Shown here one piece after another: positions 1 through 8,795 of a DNA stretch of 64,000 nucleotides. The stretch's first letter is position 1; each line of letters begins with the position of its first letter. Source of the stretch: Pseudomonas putida (GTDB lineage: Bacteria > Pseudomonadota > Gammaproteobacteria > Pseudomonadales > Pseudomonadaceae); contig NZ_CP018846.1 in the NCBI RefSeq assembly GCF_002025705.1, forward strand, positions 1,107,501-1,171,500, read 5' to 3'. Below the pieces are notes generated by a model, which searched no databases, was not told where the DNA came from, and saw only the letters and a list, made by a program, of their open reading frames with translations. The position numbers were made by a program, and so were the translations under genes.

Positions 1-6
1 GCAACA

Positions 7-1671
7 ATGATTCGCCACGCCAAAGCCTTGGCCGTACTGGCCTGCGGAGCCTTCGCGCCCGCCGTGTGGGCCGCCGATGCCCTGACCGGCGAGGTGCAGA
101 AACAACCGCTGAACGTCCCGGCGATCGCCATGTTCGTGGCCTTCGTCGCCTTCACTCTCGGCATCACCTACTGGGCCTCCAAACGCAACAAGTCGGCGGC
201 GGACTACTACGCTGCCGGTGGCAAGATCACCGGTTTCCAGAACGGCCTGGCGATTGCCGGTGACTACATGTCGGCGGCCTCGTTCCTGGGTATTTCCGCC
301 CTGGTGTTCACCTCCGGCTACGACGGTCTGATCTACTCGATCGGCTTCCTGGTCGGATGGCCGATCATCCTCTTCCTGATTGCCGAACGCCTGCGCAACC
401 TTGGCAAGTACACCTTCGCCGACGTTGCCTCGTACCGTCTCGGGCAGAAGGAAATCCGCACCCTGTCGGCATCCGGTTCGCTGGTGGTGGTGGCGTTCTA
501 CCTGATCGCGCAGATGGTTGGCGCGGGCAAGCTGATCGAGCTGCTGTTCGGCCTGGACTACCACGTCGCGGTAATCCTGGTGGGTATCCTGATGTGCCTG
601 TACGTGCTGTTCGGCGGCATGCTGGCCACCACCTGGGTACAGATCATCAAGGCCGTGCTGCTGCTGTCCGGTGCCAGCTTCATGGCGCTGATGGTGATGA
701 AGCACGTCGGCTTCGACTTCAACACGCTGTTCTCCGAAGCGATCAAGGTACACGCCAAGGGCGAGGCGATCATGAGCCCGGGCGGCCTGGTCAAGGACCC
801 GATCTCGGCATTCTCGCTGGGCCTGGCGCTGATGTTCGGTACCGCTGGCCTGCCACACATCCTGATGCGCTTCTTCACCGTCAGTGACGCCAAGGAAGCA
901 CGCAAGAGCGTGCTGTACGCGACCGGCTTCATTGGCTACTTCTACATCCTCACCTTCATCATTGGCTTCGGTGCAATCCTGCTGGTCAGCACCAACCCGG
1001 AATTCAAGGACGCCGCTGGCGCCCTGATCGGCGGCAACAACATGGCGGCGGTGCACCTGGCCGATGCCGTGGGTGGCAGCGTGTTCCTCGGCTTCATCTC
1101 GGCCGTGGCTTTCGCCACCATTCTGGCAGTGGTGGCCGGCCTGACTCTGGCTGGTGCCTCGGCGGTTTCCCACGACCTGTACGCCAGCGTCTGGCGCAAG
1201 GGCAAGGCCAACGACAAGGATGAGATCCGCGTGTCGAAGATCACCACCATCGCCCTTGGCGTGCTGGCGATCGGCCTGGGTATCCTGTTCGAGAAGCAGA
1301 ACATCGCCTTCATGGTCGGCCTGGCGTTCTCCATCGCCGCCAGCTGCAACTTCCCGGTGCTGCTGCTCTCGATGTACTGGAAGAAGCTGACCACCCGCGG
1401 CGCCATGATCGGCGGCTGGCTGGGCCTGGTGAGCGCGGTTGGCCTGATGATCCTTGGCCCGACCATCTGGGTGCAGATCCTGGGTCATGAAAAAGCCATC
1501 TACCCGTACGAATACCCAGCGCTGTTCTCGATGATCATCGCCTTCGTCGGTATCTGGTTCTTCTCGATCACCGACAAGTCCAAGGCCGCGGATGACGAAC
1601 GTGCCAAGTTCTTCCCGCAGTTCGTTCGCTCGCAGACCGGCCTGGGGGCTTCCGGCGCCGTTTCGCACTGA
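7..1671 (+). CDS. actP: Cation/acetate symporter ActP
   Basis: This 554-residue protein of the sodium:solute symporter family imports acetate (and glycolate in relatives) with a cation across the inner membrane. It begins with a signal-peptide-like segment (about residues 1-23, ending AVWAADA), as ActP proteins do, followed by about 13 hydrophobic segments. The length fits the family (about 550 residues). The ATG at 7 is only six bases from the window edge, so the ribosome site and the usual upstream partner (a small YjcH-type membrane protein) cannot be seen. A strong terminator follows 15 bases after the stop, so this is the last gene of its transcript. The assignment as acetate carrier rests on overall similarity to ActP and on its position in Pseudomonas; the substrate is not readable from the sequence. 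Confidence 0.93.
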   Translation: MIRHAKALAVLACGAFAPAVWAADALTGEVQKQPLNVPAIAMFVAFVAFTLGITYWASKRNKSAADYYAAGGKITGFQNGLAIAGDYMSAASFLGISALVFTSGYDGLIYSIGFLVGWPIILFLIAERLRNLGKYTFADVASYRLGQKEIRTLSASGSLVVVAFYLIAQMVGAGKLIELLFGLDYHVAVILVGILMCLYVLFGGMLATTWVQIIKAVLLLSGASFMALMVMKHVGFDFNTLFSEAIKVHAKGEAIMSPGGLVKDPISAFSLGLALMFGTAGLPHILMRFFTVSDAKEARKSVLYATGFIGYFYILTFIIGFGAILLVSTNPEFKDAAGALIGGNNMAAVHLADAVGGSVFLGFISAVAFATILAVVAGLTLAGASAVSHDLYASVWRKGKANDKDEIRVSKITTIALGVLAIGLGILFEKQNIAFMVGLAFSIAASCNFPVLLLSMYWKKLTTRGAMIGGWLGLVSAVGLMILGPTIWVQILGHEKAIYPYEYPALFSMIIAFVGIWFFSITDKSKAADDERAKFFPQFVRSQTGLGASGAVSH

Positions 1672-1685
1672 TCCATCCGGCAATG

Positions 1686-1711
1686 AAAAACCGCGCCTCG
1701 GCGCGGTTTTT
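1686..1711 (+). terminator. Rho-independent terminator after actP
   Basis: An 11-bp A/T-flanked perfect stem (1686-1696 with 1701-1711, core ACCGCGC/GCGCGGT, 4-base loop) is preceded by an A run and followed by a T run. It lies between the actP stop and the convergent 50-aa gene, so it probably works in both directions. Confidence 0.92.
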
Positions 1712-1723
1712 CGTTTGTGCCGG

Positions 1724-1876
1724 CTAGATCATGCCTAGCAACAACAGCACCAGCAGAATCACCAGCACCACGCCGACGATGCCGGATGGGCCATAGCCCC
1801 AGCTGCGCGAGTGCGGGAAGACCGGTAAGCCACCAATCAGCAGAAGGATCAGGATGATGATGAGAATCGTGGTCAT
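1724..1876 (-). CDS. Small DUF3309-family membrane peptide
   Basis: This 50-residue protein has two hydrophobic stretches (about residues 3-16 and 31-49), separated by a short loop rich in Gly, Pro and Ser that contains the SRSWGYGPSG segment typical of DUF3309 proteins. The family is widespread in Proteobacteria and has no established function; a small inner-membrane peptide is the likely product. The start at 1876 is chosen because an AGGA ribosome site sits about seven bases upstream and the family is about 50 residues long. A longer in-frame reading upstream lacks family similarity. It is convergent with actP and divergent from the SDR gene at 2127, so it is its own transcription unit. 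Confidence 0.75.
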   Translation of the reverse strand: MTTILIIILILLLIGGLPVFPHSRSWGYGPSGIVGVVLVILLVLLLLGMI

Positions 1877-1978
1877 GACGGAGTCCTTGCGTGGTTGAGG
1901 GTCAAGGGCCTCGGACTGCTGGCCTCTTGCTAATTCGGACTGCTGCCGCTTGCGAAAGATTCCATTTGAATACTGCCT

Positions 1979-2020
1979 GTGCCGGCCTCTTCGCGGCTTT
2001 AGCCGCGAAAAGGCCGGCAC
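1979..2020. repeat. REP-like 42-base hairpin
   Basis: Arms of 10 bases (GTGCCGGCCT / AGGCCGGCAC) and 9 bases (TTCGCGGCT / AGCCGCGAA) form an almost perfect hairpin with a TT loop. The outer part matches the P. putida REP (GGCCTCTTCGCG), but the centre reads GCGGCTTTAGCCGC. It lies between divergent genes, so a terminator role is unlikely. Confidence 0.75.
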
Positions 2021-2126
2021 TGACTACGCGGTCATGCCCGCCCATTCACTATCCTGATGAACCCTGCCTCCCACCAAGGCCTTGATTAGACTCGTTGCAC
2101 AACCTGTCAGAACAAGGCGTGCCACC

Positions 2127-2936
2127 ATGCAAAACCGCATCATGATCACTGGCGCCGGCTCCGGCCTCGGCCGCGAGATCGCCCTGCGCTGGGCGCGCGA
2201 GGGCTGGCGCCTGGCGCTGGCCGATGTCAACGAAGCGGGCCTGCGCGAAACCTTGGAAATGGCACGGGCTGCAGGCGGCGATGGCTTCGTCCAGCGCTGC
2301 GACGTGCGCGACTACAGCCAGCTCACTGCCCTGGCCCAGGCCTGCGAAGAAAGGTTCGGCGGCATCGATGTGATCGTCAACAACGCCGGTGTCGCCTCTG
2401 GCGGCTTCTTCGCCGAGCTGTCACTGGAGGACTGGGACTGGCAGATCGCGGTCAACCTGATGGGCGTAGTCAAGGGCTGCAAGGCGTTCCTGCCGCAGCT
2501 TGAGCGCAGCAAGGGGCGCATCATCAACGTGGCGTCGATGGCGGCCCTGATGCAGGGGCCGGGGATGAGCAACTACAACGTTGCCAAGGCCGGTGTGCTG
2601 GCGTTGTCGGAGAGCCTGCTGGTGGAGCTGCGCCAGCTTGAAGTGGCGGTGCATGTGGTATGCCCGTCGTTCTTCCAGACCAACTTGCTCGACTCCTTCC
2701 GCGGGCCGAACCCGGCGATGAAGGCTCAGGTCGGCAAGCTCCTGGAGGGCTCGCCGATCAGTGCGGCGGATATTGCCGACTACATCCACCAGCACGTCGC
2801 GGCGGGTGAGTTCCTGATCCTGCCCCATGAGGCCGGGCGCCAAGCCTGGCAACTCAAACGCCAGGCGCCAGAGCGGCTGTACGAAGAAATGGCGGACATG
2901 GCGGTAAAAATGCGGGCCAAGGCGCAACCTCGCTGA
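2127..2936 (+). CDS. SDR family oxidoreductase
   Basis: This is a 269-residue classical short-chain dehydrogenase/reductase. It shows the NAD(P)-binding glycine motif TGAGSGLG near the N-terminus, NNAG (about residue 90), a catalytic Ser in NVASMA, and the active-site YNVAK motif. The start at 2127 is preferred over a reading frame opening at 2082: it puts the dinucleotide fold at the very N-terminus and has an AAGG site upstream. The substrate is unknown; similar proteins in Pseudomonas are annotated only as SDRs. It stands alone, 127 bases before rsmI, with the same orientation. Confidence 0.88.
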   Translation: MQNRIMITGAGSGLGREIALRWAREGWRLALADVNEAGLRETLEMARAAGGDGFVQRCDVRDYSQLTALAQACEERFGGIDVIVNNAGVASGGFFAELSLEDWDWQIAVNLMGVVKGCKAFLPQLERSKGRIINVASMAALMQGPGMSNYNVAKAGVLALSESLLVELRQLEVAVHVVCPSFFQTNLLDSFRGPNPAMKAQVGKLLEGSPISAADIADYIHQHVAAGEFLILPHEAGRQAWQLKRQAPERLYEEMADMAVKMRAKAQPR

Positions 2937-3063
2937 TTGCAGGCGTTGTCTGTAGGAGAAATTACCGGGCCTTGTAGGTTTGCTCTGAATTGCTGGTGAA
3001 GTATTGTCCAGACGAATATCCCCAAGCACTCTGCGGTTTTTCCTGTTGCGAGAGGACCGGAGC

Positions 3064-3246
3064 ATGTTGGTGATTGGGCGTGAAGTAGGCGAAGTCATCA
3101 CTGTTGGTGACGATATTCGGATCAAGGTGGTGGAGTCGCGCAATGGCATGGTGCGTTTTGGCGTGGAGGCACCGCGCAATGTGTCGGTGCACCGGGCCGA
3201 AGTCTATCGGCGCATCAAGGCGGCGGCAGAGCGCAAGGCTGATTGA
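3064..3246 (+). CDS. rsmI: CsrA/Rsm family post-transcriptional regulator RsmI
   Basis: This 60-residue CsrA-family protein binds GGA-containing hairpins in mRNA leaders and represses translation; in Pseudomonas it is titrated by the small RNAs RsmX/Y/Z. The sequence has the five-strand core (VGEVITVGDDIRI..., MVRFGVEAP) and keeps Arg44 in VHR44, the key RNA contact. The usual start MLILTRRVGE is replaced by MLVIGREVGE, so position 7 is Glu instead of the RNA-contacting Arg. Gene order (between actP/SDR and a yheU gene) matches the P. putida rsmI locus rather than rsmA or rsmE. The start at 3064 gives the family length. A 16-bp hairpin follows 20 bases after the stop. Confidence 0.9.
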   Translation: MLVIGREVGEVITVGDDIRIKVVESRNGMVRFGVEAPRNVSVHRAEVYRRIKAAAERKAD

Positions 3247-3266
3247 CCCGCGCCGATCCTACAGCA

Positions 3267-3304
3267 CCCGCGAACTGCTCGATGTCAGTCGAGCAGTTCG
3301 CGGG
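3267..3304. terminator. 16-bp perfect inverted repeat between rsmI and yheU
   Basis: Arms 3267-3282 and 3289-3304 are perfectly complementary, with a 6-base loop (TGTCAG). There is no clear T run on either side. The structure lies downstream of rsmI and overlaps the 3' end of the convergent yheU gene, whose stop codon (3287-3285) lies in the loop. A shared terminator or RNA-stability element is the simplest reading. Confidence 0.65.
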
Positions 3305-3512
3305 GCACATCATGCTTGGCGAGCAACTGGCACTGCTGGCTCTCCAGGTCGAAAAGGATGAACGCCTGGCCCTTGGCCAACGCCTGGCGCACCCGCAGCA
3401 CGCGGGTTTCCAGCGGGGTGTCGTCGCCGTTGTCGGTGCCGTCGCGGGTGACGAAGTCCTCGATCAGGCTGGTCAGTGTTTCGGCTTGCAGTTGGTCGTA
3501 GGGGATCAGCAT
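3285..3512 (-). CDS. YheU family protein (UPF0270)
   Basis: This 75-residue protein resembles the YheU/UPF0270 family: it opens MLIPYDQL and has SLIEDFVTRDGTDNG in the middle, both characteristic. The family is conserved in gamma-proteobacteria without an assigned biochemical function. It is probably soluble and cytosolic, as no hydrophobic segment is seen. It is convergent with rsmI, and its last codons form one arm of a perfect hairpin. It is 55 bases downstream of the M42 peptidase gene (same strand), so it may be the last gene of the osmoprotectant transcript. Confidence 0.85.
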   Translation of the reverse strand: MLIPYDQLQAETLTSLIEDFVTRDGTDNGDDTPLETRVLRVRQALAKGQAFILFDLESQQCQLLAKHDVPRELLD

Positions 3513-3567
3513 GGGCAGCGCACGGTCTTGTTCATCAAGCCTTGCATGCTACGCGATTCTGCAGCCA

Positions 3568-4752
3568 TCAGCTTTTGTTTCCTACCAGGCTGTCCACGGC
3601 CGGCACCCGGGTGTCGCTCTCCATCTGTGTATCGTGCTCCAGCTGGTGGCTGAAGCGCTCGAGCGAGGCATTGGCCGGTTGCGAATCGCTGGCGAACACT
3701 GGCGGGCTGAGCAGGTAGGCCGAGAGCAGGCGGCTGAGCGCGGCCAGGCTGTCGATATGGGTACGCTCATAGCCATGAGTGGCATCGCAGCCGAACGCCA
3801 CCAGCGCGGTACGGATGTCATGCCCGGCAGTCACGGCCGAGTGCGCATCGCTGAAGTAATAGCGGAACAGGTCGCGGCGCACCGGGACATCCCGGTCGCC
3901 GGCCAGCTTCAGCAAGTGGCGTGACAGGTGGTAATCGTACGGCCCGGACGAATCCTGCATGGCCACGCTCACCGCATGCTCGCTGGAGGCCTGGCCGGGG
4001 GCGACCGGGGCGATGTCGATGCCGACGAACTCGCTGACATCCCAGGGCAGGGCAGCGGCGGCGCCAGAGCCGGTTTCTTCGGTGATGGTGAACAGCGGAT
4101 GGCAGTCGATCAGCGGTTGACGGCCACTTTCCACCACTGCCTTGAGTGCCGCCAGCAGGGCTGCCACGCCAGCTTTGTCGTCCAGGTGGCGGGCACTGAT
4201 GTGGCCACTTTCGGTGAACTCCGGCAGCGGGTCGAAGGCGACGAAGTCACCGATGGCAATGCCGAGTGCTTCACAGTCGGCGCGGGTGGTGCAGTAGGCG
4301 TCCAGGCGCACCTCGACGTGTTCCCAGCTGACCGGCATCTGGTCGATCGCAGTGTTGAAGGCGTGCCCGCTGGCCATCAGCGGCAGCACGCTGCCGCGGA
4401 ACACGCCTGTGTCGGTGAACACGCTGACCCGGCTGCCCTCGGCGAAGCGGCTTGACCAGCAGCCCACCGGAGCCAGGGCCAGGCGGCCGTTGTCCTGCAA
4501 TTGGCGTACGCTGGCGCCGATGGTGTCGAGGTGGGCCGACACGGCGCGGTCGGGCGAACTCTGCCGGCCTTTGAGGGTAGCGCGGATGGTGCCGCGGCGG
4601 GTCAGCTCGAAGGGGATGCCCAGTTCATCCAGGCGTTCGGCCACGTAGCGTACGATGGTGTCGGTGAAACCGGTCGGGCTGGGGATGGCGAGCATCTCCA
4701 GGAGGACGCGCTTGAGGTAGTCGAGGTCGGGTTCGGGGAGTCGTTCGGTCAT
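3568..4752 (-). CDS. M42-family peptidase of the NAGGN osmoprotectant system
   Basis: This is a 394-residue zinc metallopeptidase of family M42. Likely metal or catalytic residues are visible in SAHLDTIG (first His/Asp), HLDDKAG (bridging Asp), TITEETGSG (catalytic Glu pair) and VGIDIAP. It lies downstream of the amidotransferase and ligase genes for N-acetylglutaminylglutamine amide; a dedicated M42 peptidase is a known member of that gene set, although its exact role (turnover of the dipeptide or processing of precursors) is not established. The start at 4752 has an AGGA site seven bases upstream and gives the family length. A REP element separates it from the ligase gene, so expression may drop at this point. 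Confidence 0.88.
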   Translation of the reverse strand: MTERLPEPDLDYLKRVLLEMLAIPSPTGFTDTIVRYVAERLDELGIPFELTRRGTIRATLKGRQSSPDRAVSAHLDTIGASVRQLQDNGRLALAPVGCWSSRFAEGSRVSVFTDTGVFRGSVLPLMASGHAFNTAIDQMPVSWEHVEVRLDAYCTTRADCEALGIAIGDFVAFDPLPEFTESGHISARHLDDKAGVAALLAALKAVVESGRQPLIDCHPLFTITEETGSGAAAALPWDVSEFVGIDIAPVAPGQASSEHAVSVAMQDSSGPYDYHLSRHLLKLAGDRDVPVRRDLFRYYFSDAHSAVTAGHDIRTALVAFGCDATHGYERTHIDSLAALSRLLSAYLLSPPVFASDSQPANASLERFSHQLEHDTQMESDTRVPAVDSLVGNKS

Positions 4753-4774
4753 GGGGATTCCTCGTTTCCTGTAC

Positions 4775-4841
4775 TGGCCTCTTCGCGGGTGAACCCGCTC
4801 CCACAGGAATCTCACATCCCCTGAGAACGGCGAAGAGGCCA
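4775..4841. repeat. REP element with partial second copy
   Basis: 4775-4807 matches the P. putida REP consensus (GGCCTCTTCGCGGGT...ACCCGCTCCCACAGG). A short inverted remnant, CGAAGAGGCCA, follows at 4831-4841. It lies between two co-oriented genes of the osmoprotectant cluster. Confidence 0.85.
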
Positions 4842-4849
4842 TTGATGTG

Positions 4850-6595
4850 TCATGCCAGAGGCCGGCTATGCGGGAACAGCAGGTCGACAAACCGTTCAGC
4901 CGTCGGCTGCGGTTCGTGGTTGGCCAGCCCGGCGCGCTCGTTGGCTTCGATGATCACGTAATCCGGGTGCTCGGCATCGCGGACCATGAAGTCCAGGCCC
5001 ACCACCGGGATTTCCAGCGCTCGCGCCGCACGTACCGCTGCATCGGCCAACACCGGGTGCAGGCGTTCGGTCACGTCCTCCAGTGTGCCACCGGTATGCA
5101 GGTTGGCTGTGCGCCGCACCGCCAGGCGTTGGCCGGCCGGCAACACATCGTCGTAACCCAGGCCCACGCCGAGCAGGGTACGCTCGGTCTCGTCATCCAG
5201 CGGTATGCGGCTTTCGCCACCGGTTGCCGCCTGGCGCCGACGACTCTGCGCCTCGATCAGCTGGCGGACAGTGTGCTTGCCATCACCGATCACCTGGGCC
5301 GGGTGGCGAATCGCCGCTGCCACCACCTCATAACCAATCACCAGGATGCGCAGGTCGCTGCCGGCATGGAAGCTCTCCAGCAGCACGCGGCTGTCGAAGC
5401 GGCGGGCATTTTCCACGGCCTGGGTCACTTCCTCGATGCAGGTCAGGTTGACCGCCACGCCCTGGCCCTGTTCGCCATCCACCGGCTTGACCACCACTGC
5501 GCCATGCTCGTCGAGAAACGCCAGGTTGTCGTCAGCATTGCCGGCCAGCTGCTGCGCCGGCACCTGCAGCCCGGCGTTGTGCAGGGCTTTCTGGGTCAGG
5601 CGCTTGTCCTGGCACAGGGTCATGGTCACCGCGCTGGTCAGGTCGCTCAGCGACTCGCGGCAGCGGATGCGGCGGCCACCGAGGCTAAGCGTGAACAGGC
5701 CGCCAGCGGCGTCGTCGACCTGCACCTCGATGCCACGGCGCAAGGCCTCGTCGACGATGATGCGGGCGTAGGGATTGAGGCTGGCTTCCGGGCCGGGGCC
5801 GAGAAACAGTTGCTGGTTGATGCCATTCCTGCGCTTGACCGCGAAGGTCGGCAGGTTGCGAAAACCAAGCTTCTCGTACAGGCGTTTGGCCTGGCGATTG
5901 TCGTGCAGCACCGACAGGTCCAGATACGTCAGGCCACGGCTCATGAAGTGTTCGATCAGGTGACGTACCAGCACCTCGCCAACGCCCGGGCGGGTGCACT
6001 GCGGGTCCACGGCGAGGCACCACAGGCTGCTGCCGTGTTCGGGGTCGTCGAACGCCTTGCTGTGGTTCAGCCCCATGACGCTGCCGATTACCGCGCCGCT
6101 GTCTTCATCCTCGGCCAGCCAGTACACCGGGCCACCGAGGTGGCGCGGGGTAACCAGTTCGGGGTCGACCGGCAGCATGCCGCGCGCCTGATACAAAGTG
6201 TTGATCGCCTGCCAATCGCCGGGGTTCTGCGCCCGGCGCACGCGGAAACCGCGGAACACCCGTTGCGCCGGGCGGTAGTCGGTGAACCACAGGCGCAGGG
6301 TGTCGGAAGGGTCGAGAAACAGTTGCTGCGGTGCCTGCGCCAGCAACTGCTGGGGCGCCGCCACGTACAGGGCGATGTCGCGCTCGCCGGGGCGTTCGTC
6401 CTGCAGCGCGGCGGCCAGGCTGGCGGCGTCCGGGTAGGTGTGGCCGATCAGCAGGCGGCCCCAGCCACAGTGCAAGGCCCGCGGCTGGTCGTGGGGCTCG
6501 CTGCCGTCGCCGGCCAAGCGCGCCTGCAGGCGCTCGTAGGACGGCGCCTGGCCGCGCAGAAGGCGCTGACCGTAAGCGATTTCGTGGGCTTTCAT
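4850..6595 (-). CDS. ngg: N-acetylglutaminylglutamine synthetase (GNAT + ATP-grasp)
   Basis: This 581-residue two-domain enzyme is predicted to acetylate glutamine and join a second glutamine, making the backbone of N-acetylglutaminylglutamine amide (NAGGN), a compatible solute made under salt stress. Residues about 95-250 form a GNAT acetyltransferase (CTRPGVGEVLVRHL, acetyl-CoA loop; NRQAKRLYEKLGF). Residues about 290-575 form an ATP-grasp ligase (VVKPVDGEQGQGV, nucleotide loop; GLDFMVRD and IIEANERAGL, Mg/ATP residues). It starts only three bases after the asnO-type gene, so the two are translated from one mRNA. The same pair is described in P. aeruginosa and Sinorhizobium. The substrate order within the reaction is inferred from those systems. 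Confidence 0.92.
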   Translation of the reverse strand: MKAHEIAYGQRLLRGQAPSYERLQARLAGDGSEPHDQPRALHCGWGRLLIGHTYPDAASLAAALQDERPGERDIALYVAAPQQLLAQAPQQLFLDPSDTLRLWFTDYRPAQRVFRGFRVRRAQNPGDWQAINTLYQARGMLPVDPELVTPRHLGGPVYWLAEDEDSGAVIGSVMGLNHSKAFDDPEHGSSLWCLAVDPQCTRPGVGEVLVRHLIEHFMSRGLTYLDLSVLHDNRQAKRLYEKLGFRNLPTFAVKRRNGINQQLFLGPGPEASLNPYARIIVDEALRRGIEVQVDDAAGGLFTLSLGGRRIRCRESLSDLTSAVTMTLCQDKRLTQKALHNAGLQVPAQQLAGNADDNLAFLDEHGAVVVKPVDGEQGQGVAVNLTCIEEVTQAVENARRFDSRVLLESFHAGSDLRILVIGYEVVAAAIRHPAQVIGDGKHTVRQLIEAQSRRRQAATGGESRIPLDDETERTLLGVGLGYDDVLPAGQRLAVRRTANLHTGGTLEDVTERLHPVLADAAVRAARALEIPVVGLDFMVRDAEHPDYVIIEANERAGLANHEPQPTAERFVDLLFPHSRPLA

Positions 6596-6598
6596 CGG

Positions 6599-8386
6599 TC
6601 AGATTCCTTGTTCGCTGAGCCACAGGTTCAGGGCCGCCAGCTGCCACAGCTTGGAGCCGCGCAGCGGGGTGAGCTGGCCGTGCGGGTTGCTCAGCAGGCG
6701 GTCGAGCATGGCCGGGTTGAACAGGCCACGGTCCTGGCTCGGGTCGGTCAGCAGGTCGCGCACCCAGCCCAGGGTCGCACCTTCCAGGTGCTTGAGGCCG
6801 GGCACCGGGAAGTAGCCCTTCTTGCGGTCGATCACTTCGTGGGGGATCACCCGCCGTGCGGCCTGTTTGAGCACCTGCTTGCCACCGTCGGGCAGCTTGA
6901 AGCGTGCCGGAATACGCGCTGACAGCTCGACCAGGCGGTAGTCGAGGAACGGCGTGCGTGCTTCCAGGCCCCAGGCCATGGTCATGTTGTCGACCCGTTT
7001 GACCGGGTCGTCGACCAGCATCACCGTGCTGTCCAGGCGCAGTGCCTTATCCACGGCATCGGGTGCGCCAGGGCGGGCGAAGTGCTCGCGGACGAAGTCG
7101 CCAGCAGCGTCGGTTTCCAGCAGCCAAGGAGCCTGGACGGTGTCGCGGTACTCGTCGTGGCTGCGGTCGAAGAAGGCGTCACGGTAGGCGGCGAAGGCAT
7201 CCTCGGCGCCATTCACTTTCGGGTACCAGTGGTAACCGGCGAACAGCTCGTCGGCGCCCTGGCCGCTCTGCACGCCCTTGCAATGCTTGGCCACTTCCCG
7301 CGACAGCAGGTAGAAGGCGATGCAGTCATGGCTGACCATCGGCTCGCTCATGGCGCGGAAGGCGGCTGGCAACTGCTCGATGATCTCGTGCTCGGCGATG
7401 CGCAGTTGGTGGTGGCGGGTGCCGTAATGCTTGGCGATCAGGTCGGAGTACTGGAACTCGTCGCCGCGTTCGCCGCCGGCATCCTCGAAGCCGATGGAGA
7501 AGGTCGACAGGTCATCTACGCCGACTTCGCGCAGCAGGCCGACCAGCAGGCTGGAGTCGACACCGCCAGACAGCAGCACACCAACGTCCACGGCTGCGCG
7601 CTGGCGGATCGCCACGGCATCGCGGGTGGCGTCGAGCACGCGGGTGGTCCAGCCTTCCAGGTCGAGGTCGCGCTCGTCCGGGTTGGGGCCATAGTGCAGC
7701 TGCCACCAGGTCTGGCGTTCGACTTCACCGTGGCGGTCGATGCGCATCCAGGTCCCGGGTTCGAGCTTCTGTACGTTGGCCAGCAACGTGCGTGGCGCCG
7801 GTACCACGGCATGGAAGTTGAGGTAGTGGTTGAGCGCCACGGGGTCGATCATCGGGTCGATGTCGCCACCCTTGAGCAGTGCCGGCAAGGTCGAGGCGAA
7901 GCGCAGGCGCTCGCCGTTGCGCGACAGGTACAGCGGCTTGACGCCGAGGCGGTCGCGGGCCAGGAACAGGCGCTGGTTGTCGCGCTCCCAGATGGCCAGG
8001 GCGAACATGCCATTGAGCTTGGGCAGCAAGGCCGCGCCCCAGGCGTGGTAACCCTTGAGCAACACCTCGGTGTCGCCTTCGGACCAGAAGCTGTAGCCCA
8101 GATCCTGCAGCTCCTGGCGCAGTTCGGGGAAGTTGTAGATGGCGCCGTTGAAGGCCAGCGACAGGCCCAGAGTGTTGTCGACCATCGGCTGCGCCGAGCC
8201 GTCGGACAGGTCCATGATCTTCAGCCGGCGATGGCCGAGGGCGATCGGGCCTTGGCTATGGAAGCCCCAGGCGTCTGGGCCTCGGGGCGCCAAGTGATGG
8301 GTGATGCGCTCTACCGCAGCCAGGTCGGCTGGGCGAGGGGCTTGGTCGATGGGGGTGAAACGCAACTCTCCTGCTAATCCGCACAT
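6599..8386 (-). CDS. asnO: N-acetylglutaminylglutamine amidotransferase (AsnB-like)
   Basis: This 595-residue asparagine-synthase-like amidotransferase carries out the final amidation step of NAGGN synthesis. The N-terminal class-II glutaminase domain begins with the nucleophile Cys2 (MCGLAGE), which liberates ammonia from glutamine. The synthetase domain carries the PP-loop SGGVDSSLL (about residue 260), which adenylates the acceptor carboxylate. Its length and its place directly before the GNAT/ATP-grasp ligase separate it from ordinary AsnB. It is the first gene of the minus-strand cluster. The 409-base gap upstream must hold its promoter; a TATAAC hexamer at 8491-8486 is a possible -10, but no good -35 is seen. 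Osmotic induction is expected from the known systems, not shown here. Confidence 0.92.
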   Translation of the reverse strand: MCGLAGELRFTPIDQAPRPADLAAVERITHHLAPRGPDAWGFHSQGPIALGHRRLKIMDLSDGSAQPMVDNTLGLSLAFNGAIYNFPELRQELQDLGYSFWSEGDTEVLLKGYHAWGAALLPKLNGMFALAIWERDNQRLFLARDRLGVKPLYLSRNGERLRFASTLPALLKGGDIDPMIDPVALNHYLNFHAVVPAPRTLLANVQKLEPGTWMRIDRHGEVERQTWWQLHYGPNPDERDLDLEGWTTRVLDATRDAVAIRQRAAVDVGVLLSGGVDSSLLVGLLREVGVDDLSTFSIGFEDAGGERGDEFQYSDLIAKHYGTRHHQLRIAEHEIIEQLPAAFRAMSEPMVSHDCIAFYLLSREVAKHCKGVQSGQGADELFAGYHWYPKVNGAEDAFAAYRDAFFDRSHDEYRDTVQAPWLLETDAAGDFVREHFARPGAPDAVDKALRLDSTVMLVDDPVKRVDNMTMAWGLEARTPFLDYRLVELSARIPARFKLPDGGKQVLKQAARRVIPHEVIDRKKGYFPVPGLKHLEGATLGWVRDLLTDPSQDRGLFNPAMLDRLLSNPHGQLTPLRGSKLWQLAALNLWLSEQGI

Positions 8387-8545
8387 AAGTCCTTACCGGT
8401 TTTTCCGTTGGGGAATGAGTGCCCCGGATTAGGGCACCCTGTAAGGAACTGACCTGTGTGGTTTGTGGGAGTTTTAGATCGATCTGTTATAAGCAGTGGT
8501 GGGGGGTGGAAGTGTTTGACGATCGTTCTGTGTGGGCATCGAGAT
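8387..8545. other. Upstream region of the osmoprotectant cluster
   Basis: The gap 8387-8795 holds no gene. Its left part should contain the promoter for the minus-strand asnO gene; the only candidate seen is TATAAC (8491-8486, minus strand) without a clear -35. Its right part is the large palindrome described separately, followed by about 45 bases with no recognisable signal before the mnmC stop. Confidence 0.4.
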
Positions 8546-8749
8546 CGAGCGCCGCCCGCGCGGCGCATCGCGGATGAATCCGCTCCTACATTTGTTGCAA
8601 CGTGCCGAACCTGTAACGCCATGGTTGCCAGCCCTGGCGCAAGGCTTGAGCCCTACAAACGGCTGACAACCATGGCCTTACAGGCATGGCCACGTTGCAA
8701 CAAATGTAGGAGCGGATTCATCCGCGATGCGCCGCGCGGGCGGCGCTCG
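8546..8749. repeat. ~205-bp palindromic element, copy 1
   Basis: Two 57-base arms (8546-8602 and 8693-8749) are perfect reverse complements. The inner 90 bases continue the symmetry: a 24-base block opening CCTGTAACGCC pairs with GGCTGACAACC...CTTACAGG with two mismatches. Each arm holds two mini-hairpins, GCGCCG/CGGCGC and GCGGATGAATCCGC. A second copy lies at 26706-26913. The shape is that of a REPIN but about twice the usual size. Confidence 0.88.
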
Positions 8750-8795
8750 GTTTCACAGGCGTTGCAAACGTATCGTCATACCGCGCCAACCCTTC

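Noticed and set aside
8546..8749. Large palindrome as an insertion sequence or CRISPR-like array
   Set aside because: It encodes no transposase and has only one inverted pair, with no regularly spaced direct repeats.
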